Positions 1-8,858 of a stretch of DNA of 64,000 nt are shown here, piece by piece. The stretch is from Caldicellulosiruptor acetigenus (lineage in GTDB: Bacteria > Bacillota > Thermoanaerobacteria > Caldicellulosiruptorales > Caldicellulosiruptoraceae). The notes under the pieces were generated by a model that searched no databases, was not told the origin of the DNA, and saw only the letters and a program-made list of their open reading frames with translations. Position numbers and translations under genes: made by a program. Each line of letters starts with the position of its first letter. The first letter of the stretch is position 1. The stretch is from assembly GCF_026914305.1 (NCBI RefSeq), contig NZ_CP113866.1, positions 62,001 to 126,000 on the forward strand, written 5' to 3'.

Positions 1-68
1 TGGTCAAGTGGTTAAGACACAGGCCTTTCACGCCTGTAACAGGGGTTCGAATCCCCTCGGGGTCACCA
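1..68 (+). tRNA. tRNA-Glu (anticodon UUC), 5' end cut by the window
   Basis: The anticodon stem CAGGC/GCCTG encloses the loop CTTTCAC, giving anticodon TTC at 27-29. The T arm AGGGG-TTCGAAT-CCCCT and a 3' end CGGGGTCACCA with encoded CCA follow. By comparison with Firmicute tRNA-Glu, about seven acceptor-stem bases lie before the window. It is probably the last gene of a tRNA cluster, because a structured stretch and a terminator follow. Confidence 0.95.
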
Positions 69-79
69 TTTGTTTATGA

Positions 80-161
80 GGAGCCGAGTACCTTTCGCGC
101 ATGCGGGAGATGAAAGGCTCCAGGTATATCCTGCTTGCCTTGCATAAGGCAACTGGGATAT
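80..161 (+). ncRNA. Structured RNA-like stretch after tRNA-Glu
   Basis: Two good hairpins lie back to back. The first has outer stem GGAGCC (80-85) with GGCTCC (116-121) and inner TTTC/GAAA pairing. The second has ATATCC (126-131) with GGATAT (156-161) and TTGCCTT/AAGGCAA around a GCAT loop. A strong terminator follows at 190-227, so a discrete small RNA of about 150 nt, or a structured 3' trailer of the tRNA transcript, is plausible. I do not recognise an SRP, 6S or riboswitch signature. No convincing reading frame was seen on either strand. Confidence 0.35.
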
Positions 162-189
162 GCTGAATTTGAAAATAGGATATTGGATG

Positions 190-227
190 AATAGGCAGGA
201 AGAATTGACTTCCTGCCTATTTTGTTT
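190..227 (+). terminator. Strong intrinsic terminator
   Basis: A perfect 13-bp stem (190-202 with 209-221, AATAGGCAGGAAG / CTTCCTGCCTATT) has a 6-nt loop and is followed by TTGTTTT. It ends the tRNA transcript. It may also act on the opposite strand for the convergent gene ending at 255, although the T run there is poor. Confidence 0.85.
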
Positions 228-254
228 TAGTCTTCTAATTTCCAATCGGCTCTT

Positions 255-830
255 TTATTTTGCAAAGCTTGAGGTGACAAAAGCTTCTATAAAGGCTGCA
301 AATACTACTAAGGTAGCACCACATATAGCAAGTGTCAAAAATCTTTTAAATGCAATATTTAAATTTGGTTTTTCCTTTGAAAAGACTGCACTTTCAAGAA
401 ATATCGCCGAGGCTGCGCTGCCTATTATGAATGCTGCAATTTCAAATATCCCATGGGGCAAAATCAAAAGTAGTGTCTTTGCAATAGATATCTGCTTTGC
501 TGAAATTGTAGCAACAGCACCAACTATAAAACCGTTTGTGAGCAGCACAAACACAGATACAAGCCCAAATGTCAAGGTCCCTACTGTGATGGTTATAAGA
601 TAGACTTTCATGTTGTTCTTGAGGATTGCAAGAAAGAGAAGGTAAGGGTTTTTTGCATTTTTCAAGATGTTTTCAAACAGTTTCCTGACATACTGGGTGA
701 TGAATTTTTGAATTTCATCTCCAAAATAAAGTCCTGCAACAATGCCAAGGATACAAGAAAGTGCAAAAATCGAAAATGAGATTAAAATTAGTCTTTTTTC
801 TGTTTTAAAGGTCTGAGCAACAAATTTCAA
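255..830 (-). CDS. SpoIIM (DUF95)-family integral membrane protein
   Basis: A 191-residue protein with about five hydrophobic segments. Residues near 130-145 contain LPHGIFEIAAFIIGSA, the signature of the stage II sporulation protein M / DUF95 family. In Bacillus, SpoIIM belongs to the DMP complex that remodels peptidoglycan during engulfment. Stand-alone SpoIIM-like proteins also occur outside sporulation loci, and no other sporulation gene is adjacent, so the role here is open. The start is a TTG placed 10 nt after AAGGAGG. The gene is divergent from the hydrolase at 1004 and converges on the terminator at 190-227. Family assignment is firm; function is not. Confidence 0.8.
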   Translation of the reverse strand: MKFVAQTFKTEKRLILISFSIFALSCILGIVAGLYFGDEIQKFITQYVRKLFENILKNAKNPYLLFLAILKNNMKVYLITITVGTLTFGLVSVFVLLTNGFIVGAVATISAKQISIAKTLLLILPHGIFEIAAFIIGSAASAIFLESAVFSKEKPNLNIAFKRFLTLAICGATLVVFAAFIEAFVTSSFAK

Positions 831-875
831 TTGTTGTTTGCCTCCTTCAGTTGCTTTAAAACTCTTTCAACAAAA

Positions 876-904
876 TGATAACAGAAATTGCAACTTGAGT
901 GCAA
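876..904 (-). promoter_or_regulatory. Probable promoter of the SpoIIM-like gene
   Basis: Read on the minus strand: TTGCAC (904-899), a 17-nt spacer, then TTATCA (881-876), about 45 nt upstream of the TTG start. Both hexamers are imperfect. Confidence 0.4.
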
Positions 905-939
905 TTCCGAGCAGAAGAAATTTTTTCACAAAATTTTAA

Positions 940-968
940 TTAACTTCTCTTGATATTTGGTATATAAT
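940..968 (+). promoter_or_regulatory. Probable sigma-A promoter of the MBL-fold gene
   Basis: TTAACT (940-945), 17-nt spacer and a perfect TATAAT (963-968), 35 nt before the start codon at 1004. Confidence 0.55.
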
Positions 969-1003
969 TATTTCTGATATAAATTTACAGGAGGTATGTA
1001 AAA

Positions 1004-1636
1004 ATGAAAATCACATACCTTGCACATGCAAGCTTTTTGATTGAGACAAAATCAGGAATAAAGATCTTGACAGACCCGTACGATGGTTCTGTTGGCTACA
1101 CGGTGTTTGAGCTATCTCCAGATGTGGTGCTGACATCTCACAAGCATTTTGACCATGGCTACACAGGTAGCCTAAAAGGAGATTATGTTCTTGTCGATAA
1201 GGAAGGCGAATTTGAGGTCAAGGGTGTTAAAATAAAAGGCATAAAGACCTTCCACGACAAAGAAAATGGTCAAAAACGAGGAGAAAACATTGTGTTTGTC
1301 ATAGAGGATGAGTTTTCAATTGCACATCTTGGCGATTTGGGTCATGAGCTTGCAGCATCTGAGCTTGAAAAGGTGGGGAAAGTTGATATTCTTTTAATTC
1401 CTGTTGGCGGCGTGTATACAATTGATGCAAAAGAGGCTTTCAATGTTGCAAAGGCCATAAATCCAAGAGTTATAATTCCTATGCATTATAAAACAGAAAA
1501 GCTCAAATTTGACCTTGGAAAGGTAGAGGAGTTTACAAAGCATTTTGAAGATGTTGAAATTTTGCAGACAAGTGAGATTGAAATCAATAGCCTTCCAGAA
1601 AAGCAGAAGGTTATTGTATTAAAATACAAAGGATAA
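1004..1636 (+). CDS. Metallo-beta-lactamase-fold metal-dependent hydrolase (UlaG-like)
   Basis: A 210-residue cytosolic protein of the MBL superfamily. The N-terminal beta strand LAHASFLIET is typical of UlaG-like members. The metal motif HxHxDH is present as H46-K-H48-F-D50-H51, followed by HLGDLGH and the late PMHY histidine motif. UlaG-type enzymes hydrolyse lactones or phosphodiester-like bonds, but most family members are uncharacterised, so the substrate is unknown. The start ATG follows AGGAGG with good spacing. The next gene begins 15 nt after the stop, so the two are probably cotranscribed, with no obvious functional link between them. Confidence 0.85.
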   Translation: MKITYLAHASFLIETKSGIKILTDPYDGSVGYTVFELSPDVVLTSHKHFDHGYTGSLKGDYVLVDKEGEFEVKGVKIKGIKTFHDKENGQKRGENIVFVIEDEFSIAHLGDLGHELAASELEKVGKVDILLIPVGGVYTIDAKEAFNVAKAINPRVIIPMHYKTEKLKFDLGKVEEFTKHFEDVEILQTSEIEINSLPEKQKVIVLKYKG

Positions 1637-1651
1637 AGGAGAAATTGCAAG

Positions 1652-3865
1652 ATGGCAAAAAAAAGCGAGAAGAAAAGTATATCTCAAAGTGCCAATAAAT
1701 TTAGTGGAGCTGAAATATCTATTTTTGGAGGTAAAACACTTTCAGTATACAAAATATTTGTACTTTTTGCCTTTTGCGTGCTTGTTCTCATGAGCCCGTA
1801 CTACAGGGGGCTCTATTTTGACTATGAACTTGGTGCATTTCAGGCAGCAATGGCAGCAATTTTTATCCTTTTTGCAATATATCTTTATCTTTCAAAAGAG
1901 GGTTTTTTAGTAAATTCAAAACTTGAACTTGTCTTGCTTCTTTTTATGGTTGCATATATTATTCCATATTTCTTTGCAGCAAACAGAAGGCTTGCACTTG
2001 GAGAATTTTTCAAGTATGCATTTTACTTTGCAGTTTTTTATGTTGCATCGAGAATTTCAAAAGGCAAAGCAGAAAAGCTTGCAATTTTGAACGCTCTTTT
2101 TCTCTCAACAGTAGGTGTTGCATTTTTTGGATATCAAGCAGCAGTAAAGTTAATTCCAGAGACTGCCCGGCCTCTTGGCATGGCAATGAATGGACTTTGG
2201 GTTGGGAATATGATAAACTCAACACTTCAGTATCATAACACGGCAGGAACTGTTTTGGCATTCGGATTTATAATCTCTTTGATGCTGGCGCTTTACAACG
2301 AAAATAGGGTGCTGAAAAGCATTTATTTTGCCTTTTCAAGCTTTATATTTACAGCATTTTTCTTTACATATTCAAGAGGCTCATATATTACCCTCTTGCT
2401 TGCTCTTTTGGTGTTTTTCTTGCTTTTGCCGAGAGAAAAAAGAATTTCGCTCATTTTTAACATAGCGATTGTTGGCGCTTTTGTTATTGCTTTTTTGAAT
2501 AAGGTTGGGGCAAACCTAAACGAACATGGGAAAGTAAAACTTTGGTTTGTTTTGCTCTTCCAGATGCTTCTGGTTTTTGCCCTGACATATGCTTTTGGAT
2601 TTGTGGAGAGAAAACTTTATGGCCTTAGCAACAACTTTTACATAGCTGCAGCAGGTGCAGCGATTATTTTGGCTATAATAGGTTTTGCAATTGCTCTAAA
2701 GACACATTTGATTCCTTCAGACATGGTTGCAAAAATCAAATCCATAGCCATGTTCTGGAAAGAGAGAAACTTTATTGAAAGAATGGTCTTTTATAAAGAT
2801 GGATTAAAGATATTTTTGAGAAGTCCTGTATTTGGCTATGGTGGAGGAGCATGGGTATCGCTGTATTTTATGTACCAGTCTTATTTGTATTTTACAACCC
2901 AGTCTCACAACTACTTTTTGCAGGTGCTTCTTGACACGGGGATTGTTGGATTTTGTATACTACTAATATTTTTATGGTTTTTATTTTCAACTTCGCTCAA
3001 GGCATGGGCTAAAAAGGAACAAAAAGAGAATATTATTATTGCTGGGCTTGTGGCGGCAGCAGTGCAGCTTTATTCTCACTCAGTTCTCGACTTTGATTTT
3101 TCGCTAGCATCTGTACAAGTTCTGCTATTTGCAGCTTTAGGGGTATTAGTTTCGACATCCTCACAGATTCTTCAAAAGCATAAGCAAGAAAAGGTGATTT
3201 ACACGGGCAAAAAGACAAATTTTGTGCCTGCTTTGCTGGCGATATTTTATCTGTTTGTGATAGTAATTTCACTAAACTTCAGGCTTGGAAATTACTATGC
3301 AAATGTGGGGCAGCAGGCGCTGCAGATGGGAAATTTGTCTGCTGCATATTCGTTTTTGTCAAAAGCTATCACATACGACCCACTCAGCTCCAATGCGCTT
3401 TCTGATTATGCGGTTGTACTTTACCGTATAGGTGACCAGAACAAAGACGCAAACCTAATTGCAAAGGCAGATGGCTATTTCAAACAGGCAATTGTAAATG
3501 ACAGGTTCAACGCAAAGATAAGGTTCAAATATGCTATATATCTTCTTGCTCATGGGGCAATAGATAGCGGACTTTCACAGATAGAACAGGGGATAAAGCT
3601 TCAGCCTCTTCAACCAGCAAACTATGAGCTGAAGGCTGATGCATATGCAAAGGTTGGAGATTATTACCTTGGAAAAGGCGATAAAGAAAAGGCAAAGAAG
3701 TATTTTGAAGTTGTGCTGAAGATTCCTGAGGAGATTGAGAGGGTGAAGAAGGAAAGAGAAAGAATGCCTGAGGTTATAAGGGCAAGTCCACATATTAATT
3801 TTGAAATTACGGACAGAATAAGGCAAATTGTTGATGAAGTTAGGAAAGAGGTAAATGGGATTTAG
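1652..3865 (+). CDS. O-antigen ligase/polymerase-like membrane protein with C-terminal TPR repeats
   Basis: A 737-residue protein. Residues about 30-545 hold a dozen or more transmembrane helices of the Wzy/WaaL (O-antigen ligase) superfamily, including a conserved large loop around FGYGGGAWVSLY and the QSHNYFLQVLLDTGIVG stretch typical of the family. After a last helix near 530-545, residues about 555-690 form TPR-like helical repeats (YYANVGQQALQMGNLSAAYS, then YFKQAIVNDRFNAKIRFKYA and later repeats). This ligase-plus-TPR layout is common in Gram-positive bacteria, where such proteins attach or polymerise surface glycans. The gene follows the hydrolase by 15 nt and precedes the polysaccharide locus. 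The exact reaction cannot be read from sequence. Confidence 0.8.
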   Translation: MAKKSEKKSISQSANKFSGAEISIFGGKTLSVYKIFVLFAFCVLVLMSPYYRGLYFDYELGAFQAAMAAIFILFAIYLYLSKEGFLVNSKLELVLLLFMVAYIIPYFFAANRRLALGEFFKYAFYFAVFYVASRISKGKAEKLAILNALFLSTVGVAFFGYQAAVKLIPETARPLGMAMNGLWVGNMINSTLQYHNTAGTVLAFGFIISLMLALYNENRVLKSIYFAFSSFIFTAFFFTYSRGSYITLLLALLVFFLLLPREKRISLIFNIAIVGAFVIAFLNKVGANLNEHGKVKLWFVLLFQMLLVFALTYAFGFVERKLYGLSNNFYIAAAGAAIILAIIGFAIALKTHLIPSDMVAKIKSIAMFWKERNFIERMVFYKDGLKIFLRSPVFGYGGGAWVSLYFMYQSYLYFTTQSHNYFLQVLLDTGIVGFCILLIFLWFLFSTSLKAWAKKEQKENIIIAGLVAAAVQLYSHSVLDFDFSLASVQVLLFAALGVLVSTSSQILQKHKQEKVIYTGKKTNFVPALLAIFYLFVIVISLNFRLGNYYANVGQQALQMGNLSAAYSFLSKAITYDPLSSNALSDYAVVLYRIGDQNKDANLIAKADGYFKQAIVNDRFNAKIRFKYAIYLLAHGAIDSGLSQIEQGIKLQPLQPANYELKADAYAKVGDYYLGKGDKEKAKKYFEVVLKIPEEIERVKKERERMPEVIRASPHINFEITDRIRQIVDEVRKEVNGI

Positions 3866-4220
3866 TAATAGGAAAGTTCTGGTATTATTGAAATTTGCTA
3901 TTAGTATTTTATGTTAAATGTTTTTGCATTACCACCTTATGTTGTAGCGTACAACTATATTGAACATATATTAAGAGCACTAAAAGGTAAGTAATGCGAG
4001 ATGCTATTTTATGTATTTTTGTCTCCATTTTTAAGAGCCAAGGTATTTTTGATGAAATGACAAGATAAAAAGGTTATTGTATTGGGCAGTTTATCACATT
4101 GTTTGATTGATTTAGTAATTAATAAGAAATTAAGAATAAACAATAATAGTTTGACAATAAGGCTTTATTTCCAAATGCAAAATATCACTATATAAATTTT
4201 GAAATAAATAGGAGGCTAAA
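3866..4220. other. Gene-poor gap with one short open frame
   Basis: No credible full gene. A 27-codon frame at 3911-3994 (MLNVFALPPYVVAYNYIEHI...) reads like a protein tail but lacks a ribosome site and has no recognised family; it may be gene debris. TTGACA at 4151-4156 could be a -35 box for the downstream glycosyltransferase, but no good -10 lies at the right distance. Confidence 0.4.
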
Positions 4221-5321
4221 ATGAAAATAGCGATAGTTCATGAATGGCTTACAAACTTAGCGGGGTCAGAAAAAGTGGTTCTAGAACTTAGAAAAATATT
4301 TCCTGAAGCACCGATTTACACTTTAGTATATAATGAAAAAAAATTAGGCAAGTATTTCAAAGATTGTACTATAATAACATCTAATCTACAGAAAAATCCA
4401 TTAGCAAAAGTAAAACATCAATTGTTTTTTAACTATATGCCAAAGGCTTTTGAGAGTTTTGATTTGAGTGAATTTGATTTGATAATTAGTTCGTCTTCAG
4501 CTTTTGCAAAAGGTGTTATTACACCACCAAATAGTCTGCATATTTGTTATTGTCACACTCCTCCTAGATATATTTGGGATATGTTTCATGAATACATGAA
4601 AGACTACAATTTTATTATTAAGAAATATTTAGAAAAAAGTTTTCATAATTTAAGAATATGGGATTCTGTTGCTGCAAATAGGGTTGACTATTTTATTGCA
4701 AATTCAAATTATGTGGCAAATAGAATAAGAAAATATTATAAACGTGAAAGTAAGGTTATCTATCCCCCAGTTGATACAGAATTTTATGTGCCCTCAAGCA
4801 AAAAAGAAATAGGAAATTATTATTTGATTGTGTCACGTTTGGTTTCTTACAAGAGAATTGATATTGCCGTTGATGCATTTAATCAGCTAAATGAAAAATT
4901 AATTATTGTAGGAGAAGGTCCTGAATTAAAAAAGCTAAAGTCATTAGCGAAAAAGAATATTGAATTTTTAGGGTATCAGTCAGAAGATACAATAAGGGAA
5001 CTGTATCAACATTGCAAAGCATTAATATTTCCTGGCATAGAAGATTTTGGAATAGTTCCTGTAGAGGTTCAAGCATGTGGGAGACCAGTGATTGCTTTTA
5101 AAAAAGGTGGAGTTGTCGAAACAGTTGAAGAAAATAAGACAGGAATCTTTTTTGAGAAACAGAATTCAGAAGGTTTGAAAGAAGCCATCAATAGGTTTGA
5201 AAGAAATATAGAAATGTTTGACTCAGCATATATCCGCAGACATGCTGAAAAGTTCAGCGCAGAAAGATTTAGGCAAGAGATAAGCGATTATGTTAATAAC
5301 ATACAGAAAAGTGCTTTTTAA
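4221..5321 (+). CDS. Glycosyltransferase family 4
   Basis: A 366-residue GT-B fold enzyme of the GT4 (glycosyl transferases group 1) type. The N-terminus MKIAIVHEWLTNLAGSEKV is the acceptor-domain start seen in WbaZ/mannosyltransferase-like proteins. The nucleotide-sugar domain carries YLIVSRLVSYKRIDIAVDAF and the EX7E motif EDFGIVPVE near residue 275. It should transfer a hexose from a nucleotide sugar to a lipid-linked glycan at the cytoplasmic face. The start ATG follows AGGAGG by 7 nt. It is the first intact gene of the polysaccharide locus; sugar specificity cannot be inferred. Confidence 0.88.
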   Translation: MKIAIVHEWLTNLAGSEKVVLELRKIFPEAPIYTLVYNEKKLGKYFKDCTIITSNLQKNPLAKVKHQLFFNYMPKAFESFDLSEFDLIISSSSAFAKGVITPPNSLHICYCHTPPRYIWDMFHEYMKDYNFIIKKYLEKSFHNLRIWDSVAANRVDYFIANSNYVANRIRKYYKRESKVIYPPVDTEFYVPSSKKEIGNYYLIVSRLVSYKRIDIAVDAFNQLNEKLIIVGEGPELKKLKSLAKKNIEFLGYQSEDTIRELYQHCKALIFPGIEDFGIVPVEVQACGRPVIAFKKGGVVETVEENKTGIFFEKQNSEGLKEAINRFERNIEMFDSAYIRRHAEKFSAERFRQEISDYVNNIQKSAF

Positions 5322-5710
5322 TGGCTTGAAAATTCCATAAAATGGAAATAATAACAACACGTAATTTGAAAGGATTATTTATAAATTCACAGCGATTATA
5401 GATTTAATCATGATAGTAATTTCTTTTGATATTTTGTAATTGATAAAATTCAAGAGTGGTTTGCTTTATGAACCAGTATTCTGAGACTTCCAGACTTATT
5501 GTTTAAGAATAGTCTTATATATATAAACTACTCTCTGAAGAGAATATTAACTTTATTGTTGAAACATGCAGAAATGCAAAATTAAAGCGTATATTGTTCT
5601 TGGCTATTTCAAATTTATTCCATTCATCAACATTAGGTATTCTTTTTTAGATAAACATGAAATAGAATTTAATAGAAGAAATTCCAACGTAAAGTAGCTT
5701 AATATGCCAC
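5322..5710. other. Non-coding or eroded stretch before a pseudogene
   Basis: All frames are broken by stops. Given the decayed transferase that begins near 5711, this may be the unrecognisable N-terminal half of the same gene or other debris. I could not align it to any intact gene in the window. Confidence 0.3.
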
Positions 5711-6236
5711 ACAATTTAATCTCAGTTTATGCTGATAATAGCCATTATTAAATTTACTTCAAAAAGTTCAATTATATTTACAAAAAAGTTAGGTTATAAC
5801 AGAGAATCTTTAAAATGTGCAAGTTTAGAACAATGTGTATATCCAGAATCCAAATGAAGAAAAATTAAAGTGGACAACTAAAGATGACTATAGAAGAGCT
5901 CCAATTGGGAAAATTTAAAGAGAACTTCTCATTTGATAAAATTTCCCAGCTGAGAGATGCGCTAATTGAAAATATTAAACCATATCGGTCTGAGGCCAGA
6001 AACGAACATATTTTTACGAGAAGTTTCAAGGAAGAAATTCCTACTGTATTTAATAAAACATTGCATTCGTCATGGAATAACAGACGAAGCTCAAATCCAT
6101 GGTCTAAAAGAGGATATACGAATCGAAAAAAGGACTAAATATGATACTTAGTATAGAGTGAAGTAGTCATTTTGATTAGAGATACAAGATAATATCTGCA
6201 GCTATGTTTAAAGGTAAGTCCATTGAAAATGCATGA
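5711..6236 (+). pseudogene. Decayed C-terminal half of an undecaprenyl-phosphate sugar transferase
   Basis: This stretch aligns by eye with the catalytic half of the intact transferase at 16051-17436. Shared pieces in order: ATAATAGCCATT (intact: ATAATTATAGCAATT); AAGTTTAGAACAATGTGTAT (intact CACAAGTTCAGAACAATGTATG); GTGGACAACTAAAGATGA (intact ATGGACAACTAAAGATGA); RPET near RPER; IKHCIRHGIT and AQIHG (intact IKHRVRPGIT, AQIHG); IEKRTKYD (intact IEERIKYD); and the tail KGKSIENA-stop (intact GGKFMENAY-stop). Several frameshifts and an in-frame TAG after KYDT make it non-functional. The two short open frames inside it (5884-6138 and 5966-6151) are debris, not genes. Confidence 0.85.
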
Positions 6237-6260
6237 TAAAGGTAGCGAGGTGAATTTCTG

Positions 6261-7571
6261 TTGGAGAGAAAAAACAATACAGTTGATTATATATTATTCT
6301 CAGTTTTATGCCTATTTGTATTTGCAATACCCAAGAGTGGATTTAATATCTGTAATATACCATTTTATGTTGGTATTATAGTTGTTGTAATATATATAGC
6401 ACTGAATTTGAGGTTTTATAAACCTTTAGTTTTAATTGATCTAATCCCATATTGGGGTTTTATATCACTATTAATTTACTTATTAATGCATGATCTCAAT
6501 AATAAGGAAACAGTTATAAGATATATATTAGGATTTGTTGTATTACCTATTTTGTTTAACATAATTATCAGGAAAAAATTGTCGATAAAAGATATGTTGA
6601 AAATTATAACAATTGTAGGTGCTATACCAGTAATATATGGAATAATTCAAATAATGTTTGGCATTGAAAGCACAATTATTCCAGGATTAACTGCAAATTA
6701 TACACAGTTAAAGAACTTCAATTTTGATGTATACAGGCTTTTAACAGCTAAATGTAATAAAGTTGGAGAATATTACAAGTTAATATCCACTTATCAAAAT
6801 GGAAATATGTTTGGAATTTTTCTGGTATTATATTATCCCTTATTACTTTATTGGGAAAAAACAAAATGGAGGAATACATCATATTTATTACAATCGCTGA
6901 CCATAATATGCGTTTTCAGAAGTTTATCAAGAACAGCAATTATTGCATTTGTTATGTTGATTGTTGTCTTAAATTTTTTCAGAATAGTCTATAAGAAGTT
7001 TAATATTACAATAAAAGAATTCATTTATAAGATTACATTAACTATCACAATACTTATTATCCTTTCAACAATTTCAAAAGAAGGGCTAATAAAACCTATT
7101 ATAATGAGGTTATTCAATAATAAATCTGAAGAGATAGTAACAATGAATAATAGAATTACACTTGGTTTGCTTAGTAATACTTCATTAGTGAAATTATTGC
7201 TTGGAAATCCTAATTTTGGACATGAGTCTCTTTATGTTGAGGTTTTGTTTTCATTAGGAATTTTAATGGGGTGCTTATTTTTGTTTACATTGTTTTTTAT
7301 CGATTATAAATTAATTAAGTTTTTAAAAAATAAAGGTAGTAGTGAATTATATGGAGTATTTATTTTATCATTTTTATCTGTACAAATTGCTGCTATTTCT
7401 GATATTGCATGGGGGTTATTTCCCATTGAATCACAATTTTGGATAATATATGCATCAAATATAATTGCTTTAAGCCAATCTGATATAGATATATCTTCTG
7501 TTAAATTGCAGAGAGTCTTTTCTTTTATGAGGCAGATGATTTTTAAAATATCGACGAAAAATAGTACATAA
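6261..7571 (+). CDS. Wzy-like O-antigen/exopolysaccharide polymerase
   Basis: A 436-residue, very hydrophobic protein with roughly ten to twelve membrane helices and a large loop around residues 140-180, the general layout of the Wzy/O-antigen polymerase superfamily. Wzy proteins join lipid-linked repeat units outside the membrane. Sequence conservation in this family is low, so the call rests on topology and on its place among glycosyltransferases. The start is TTG at 6261, about 10 nt after AGCGAGGTG. Base composition is even more AT-rich than the rfb genes, which fits a horizontally acquired locus. It lies directly after the decayed sugar transferase. Confidence 0.7.
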   Translation: MERKNNTVDYILFSVLCLFVFAIPKSGFNICNIPFYVGIIVVVIYIALNLRFYKPLVLIDLIPYWGFISLLIYLLMHDLNNKETVIRYILGFVVLPILFNIIIRKKLSIKDMLKIITIVGAIPVIYGIIQIMFGIESTIIPGLTANYTQLKNFNFDVYRLLTAKCNKVGEYYKLISTYQNGNMFGIFLVLYYPLLLYWEKTKWRNTSYLLQSLTIICVFRSLSRTAIIAFVMLIVVLNFFRIVYKKFNITIKEFIYKITLTITILIILSTISKEGLIKPIIMRLFNNKSEEIVTMNNRITLGLLSNTSLVKLLLGNPNFGHESLYVEVLFSLGILMGCLFLFTLFFIDYKLIKFLKNKGSSELYGVFILSFLSVQIAAISDIAWGLFPIESQFWIIYASNIIALSQSDIDISSVKLQRVFSFMRQMIFKISTKNST

Positions 7572-7657
7572 AAAAAGATTTGCTTCTTAGTAGATATATT
7601 AATTAAGATAAGTGAAAAGTTTTTTGTATTTAATCATAGATTTGAGAGGGGCCTCTA

Positions 7658-8794
7658 ATGAAAGTATTAATGATATCGGGTTCATATCCCAACATGAAAT
7701 GTGGAGTTGGAGATTATACTAAGGTTTTAGCAAATTTTATAAACAAAACTGGTATTGGAATAAAAGTTTTAACTACAAAAAACGAAAAAGTGGTATCAGA
7801 TGGAATTTGTGAGCCTGCAATTTTAAATTGGGATTTACAGTGTATTAAAGAAATCTATAATTATGTCAATAAAAATAATATTAATATTATTCATATACAG
7901 TATCCCACAAAAGGATATGGATACAAAATTGGCATAAATTTATTACCATTATATATAAAGATGAAAGATATGGTTTTCCAAAAAAGAATAAGGATTATTA
8001 CAACATTACATGAGTTTAGTCAGTCGCACATTTTGAGAAAAATATCAATCATTCCACTTGTGTTATTTAGCGATAAAATTATTTTAACCAATGATGAAGA
8101 GAAGAAAATAATTCTAAAATTGTTTCTTTTCCTTATGAAAGATAAGTTTGAAGTAATAAATATAGGTTCAAATATTTTACCAGATAAATCTTCTGAAAAT
8201 AATGAAAATAAACTATATACCAATAATCATACAATTAGTTATTTTGGTTTTATTAGACCTGACAAAGGTTTGGAAACATTATTGAGAGCAATTGTTTTGA
8301 CAAAAGTATATACTGAAGATGATTTTAAATTAAATATTTTAGCTGAATTAGATGATAGTGATGAATATCATTGTAAAATAAGAAACTTATTAAAACAATT
8401 AAACATTAATAAAAACAAGATAGAAATAACGGGATATTTAACAGAATCTCAAGTATCAGAATATTTAAAAGCATCAAATTTATGTGTATTACCATATAGA
8501 GATGGTTTAACATATAGAAGAGGAAGTTTTATAGCTTCTGTTGTTCATAATGTTCCAGTTTTATCAACTTATACAAAATTGACATCTCCAGATTTGTTAG
8601 AGATTTTCAGAGATTATCTGGTAAAACCTAATGATGTGGTAGGATTATCAAGAAATATTGATAAATTTTTCTATGATATGGAATATAGGAACAAGTTAAT
8701 TGCAAAAACAAATCAGATCAAGAATTTATTCGATTGGGAGAAAATAGCTGACAAGCATAAATCACTTTACTATGGGTTGGGATTAAGAGATTAA
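7658..8794 (+). CDS. Glycosyltransferase family 4-like protein
   Basis: A 378-residue GT-B-type protein. The N-terminus MKVLMISGSYPNMKCGVGDY is the typical glycine-rich acceptor-domain start of GT4 enzymes. YFGFIRPDKGLETLLRAI marks the start of the donor domain, and LPYRDGLTYRRGSFIASVV replaces the more usual EX7E region. It probably adds one sugar of the repeat unit. The ATG follows GAGAGGGG. It lies between the polymerase and a GT2 gene on the same strand. Donor and acceptor are unknown. Confidence 0.8.
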   Translation: MKVLMISGSYPNMKCGVGDYTKVLANFINKTGIGIKVLTTKNEKVVSDGICEPAILNWDLQCIKEIYNYVNKNNINIIHIQYPTKGYGYKIGINLLPLYIKMKDMVFQKRIRIITTLHEFSQSHILRKISIIPLVLFSDKIILTNDEEKKIILKLFLFLMKDKFEVINIGSNILPDKSSENNENKLYTNNHTISYFGFIRPDKGLETLLRAIVLTKVYTEDDFKLNILAELDDSDEYHCKIRNLLKQLNINKNKIEITGYLTESQVSEYLKASNLCVLPYRDGLTYRRGSFIASVVHNVPVLSTYTKLTSPDLLEIFRDYLVKPNDVVGLSRNIDKFFYDMEYRNKLIAKTNQIKNLFDWEKIADKHKSLYYGLGLRD

Positions 8795-8858
8795 ATGCTT
8801 TTAAGAGATCCAGATGTGGCAAGATTATTATATCAGAGATAAAAAGGAGAATTATAAA

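Noticed and set aside
80..122. GGAGCC...GGCTCC-A stretch as a degenerate tRNA
   Set aside because: The outer stem and discriminator-like A resemble an acceptor stem, but the 42-nt span has no D, anticodon or T arm.
160..603. 147-residue open frame on the plus strand
   Set aside because: It is antisense to the SpoIIM-family gene, has no ribosome site and crosses the terminator at 190-227.
950..968. TTGATA (950-955) as the -35 box of the MBL gene
   Set aside because: Only 7 nt separate it from TATAAT; the TTAACT at 940-945 has the correct 17-nt spacing.
5884..6151. Two overlapping short open frames as small genes
   Set aside because: Both are frameshifted pieces of the decayed sugar transferase and match its intact relative in alternating frames.
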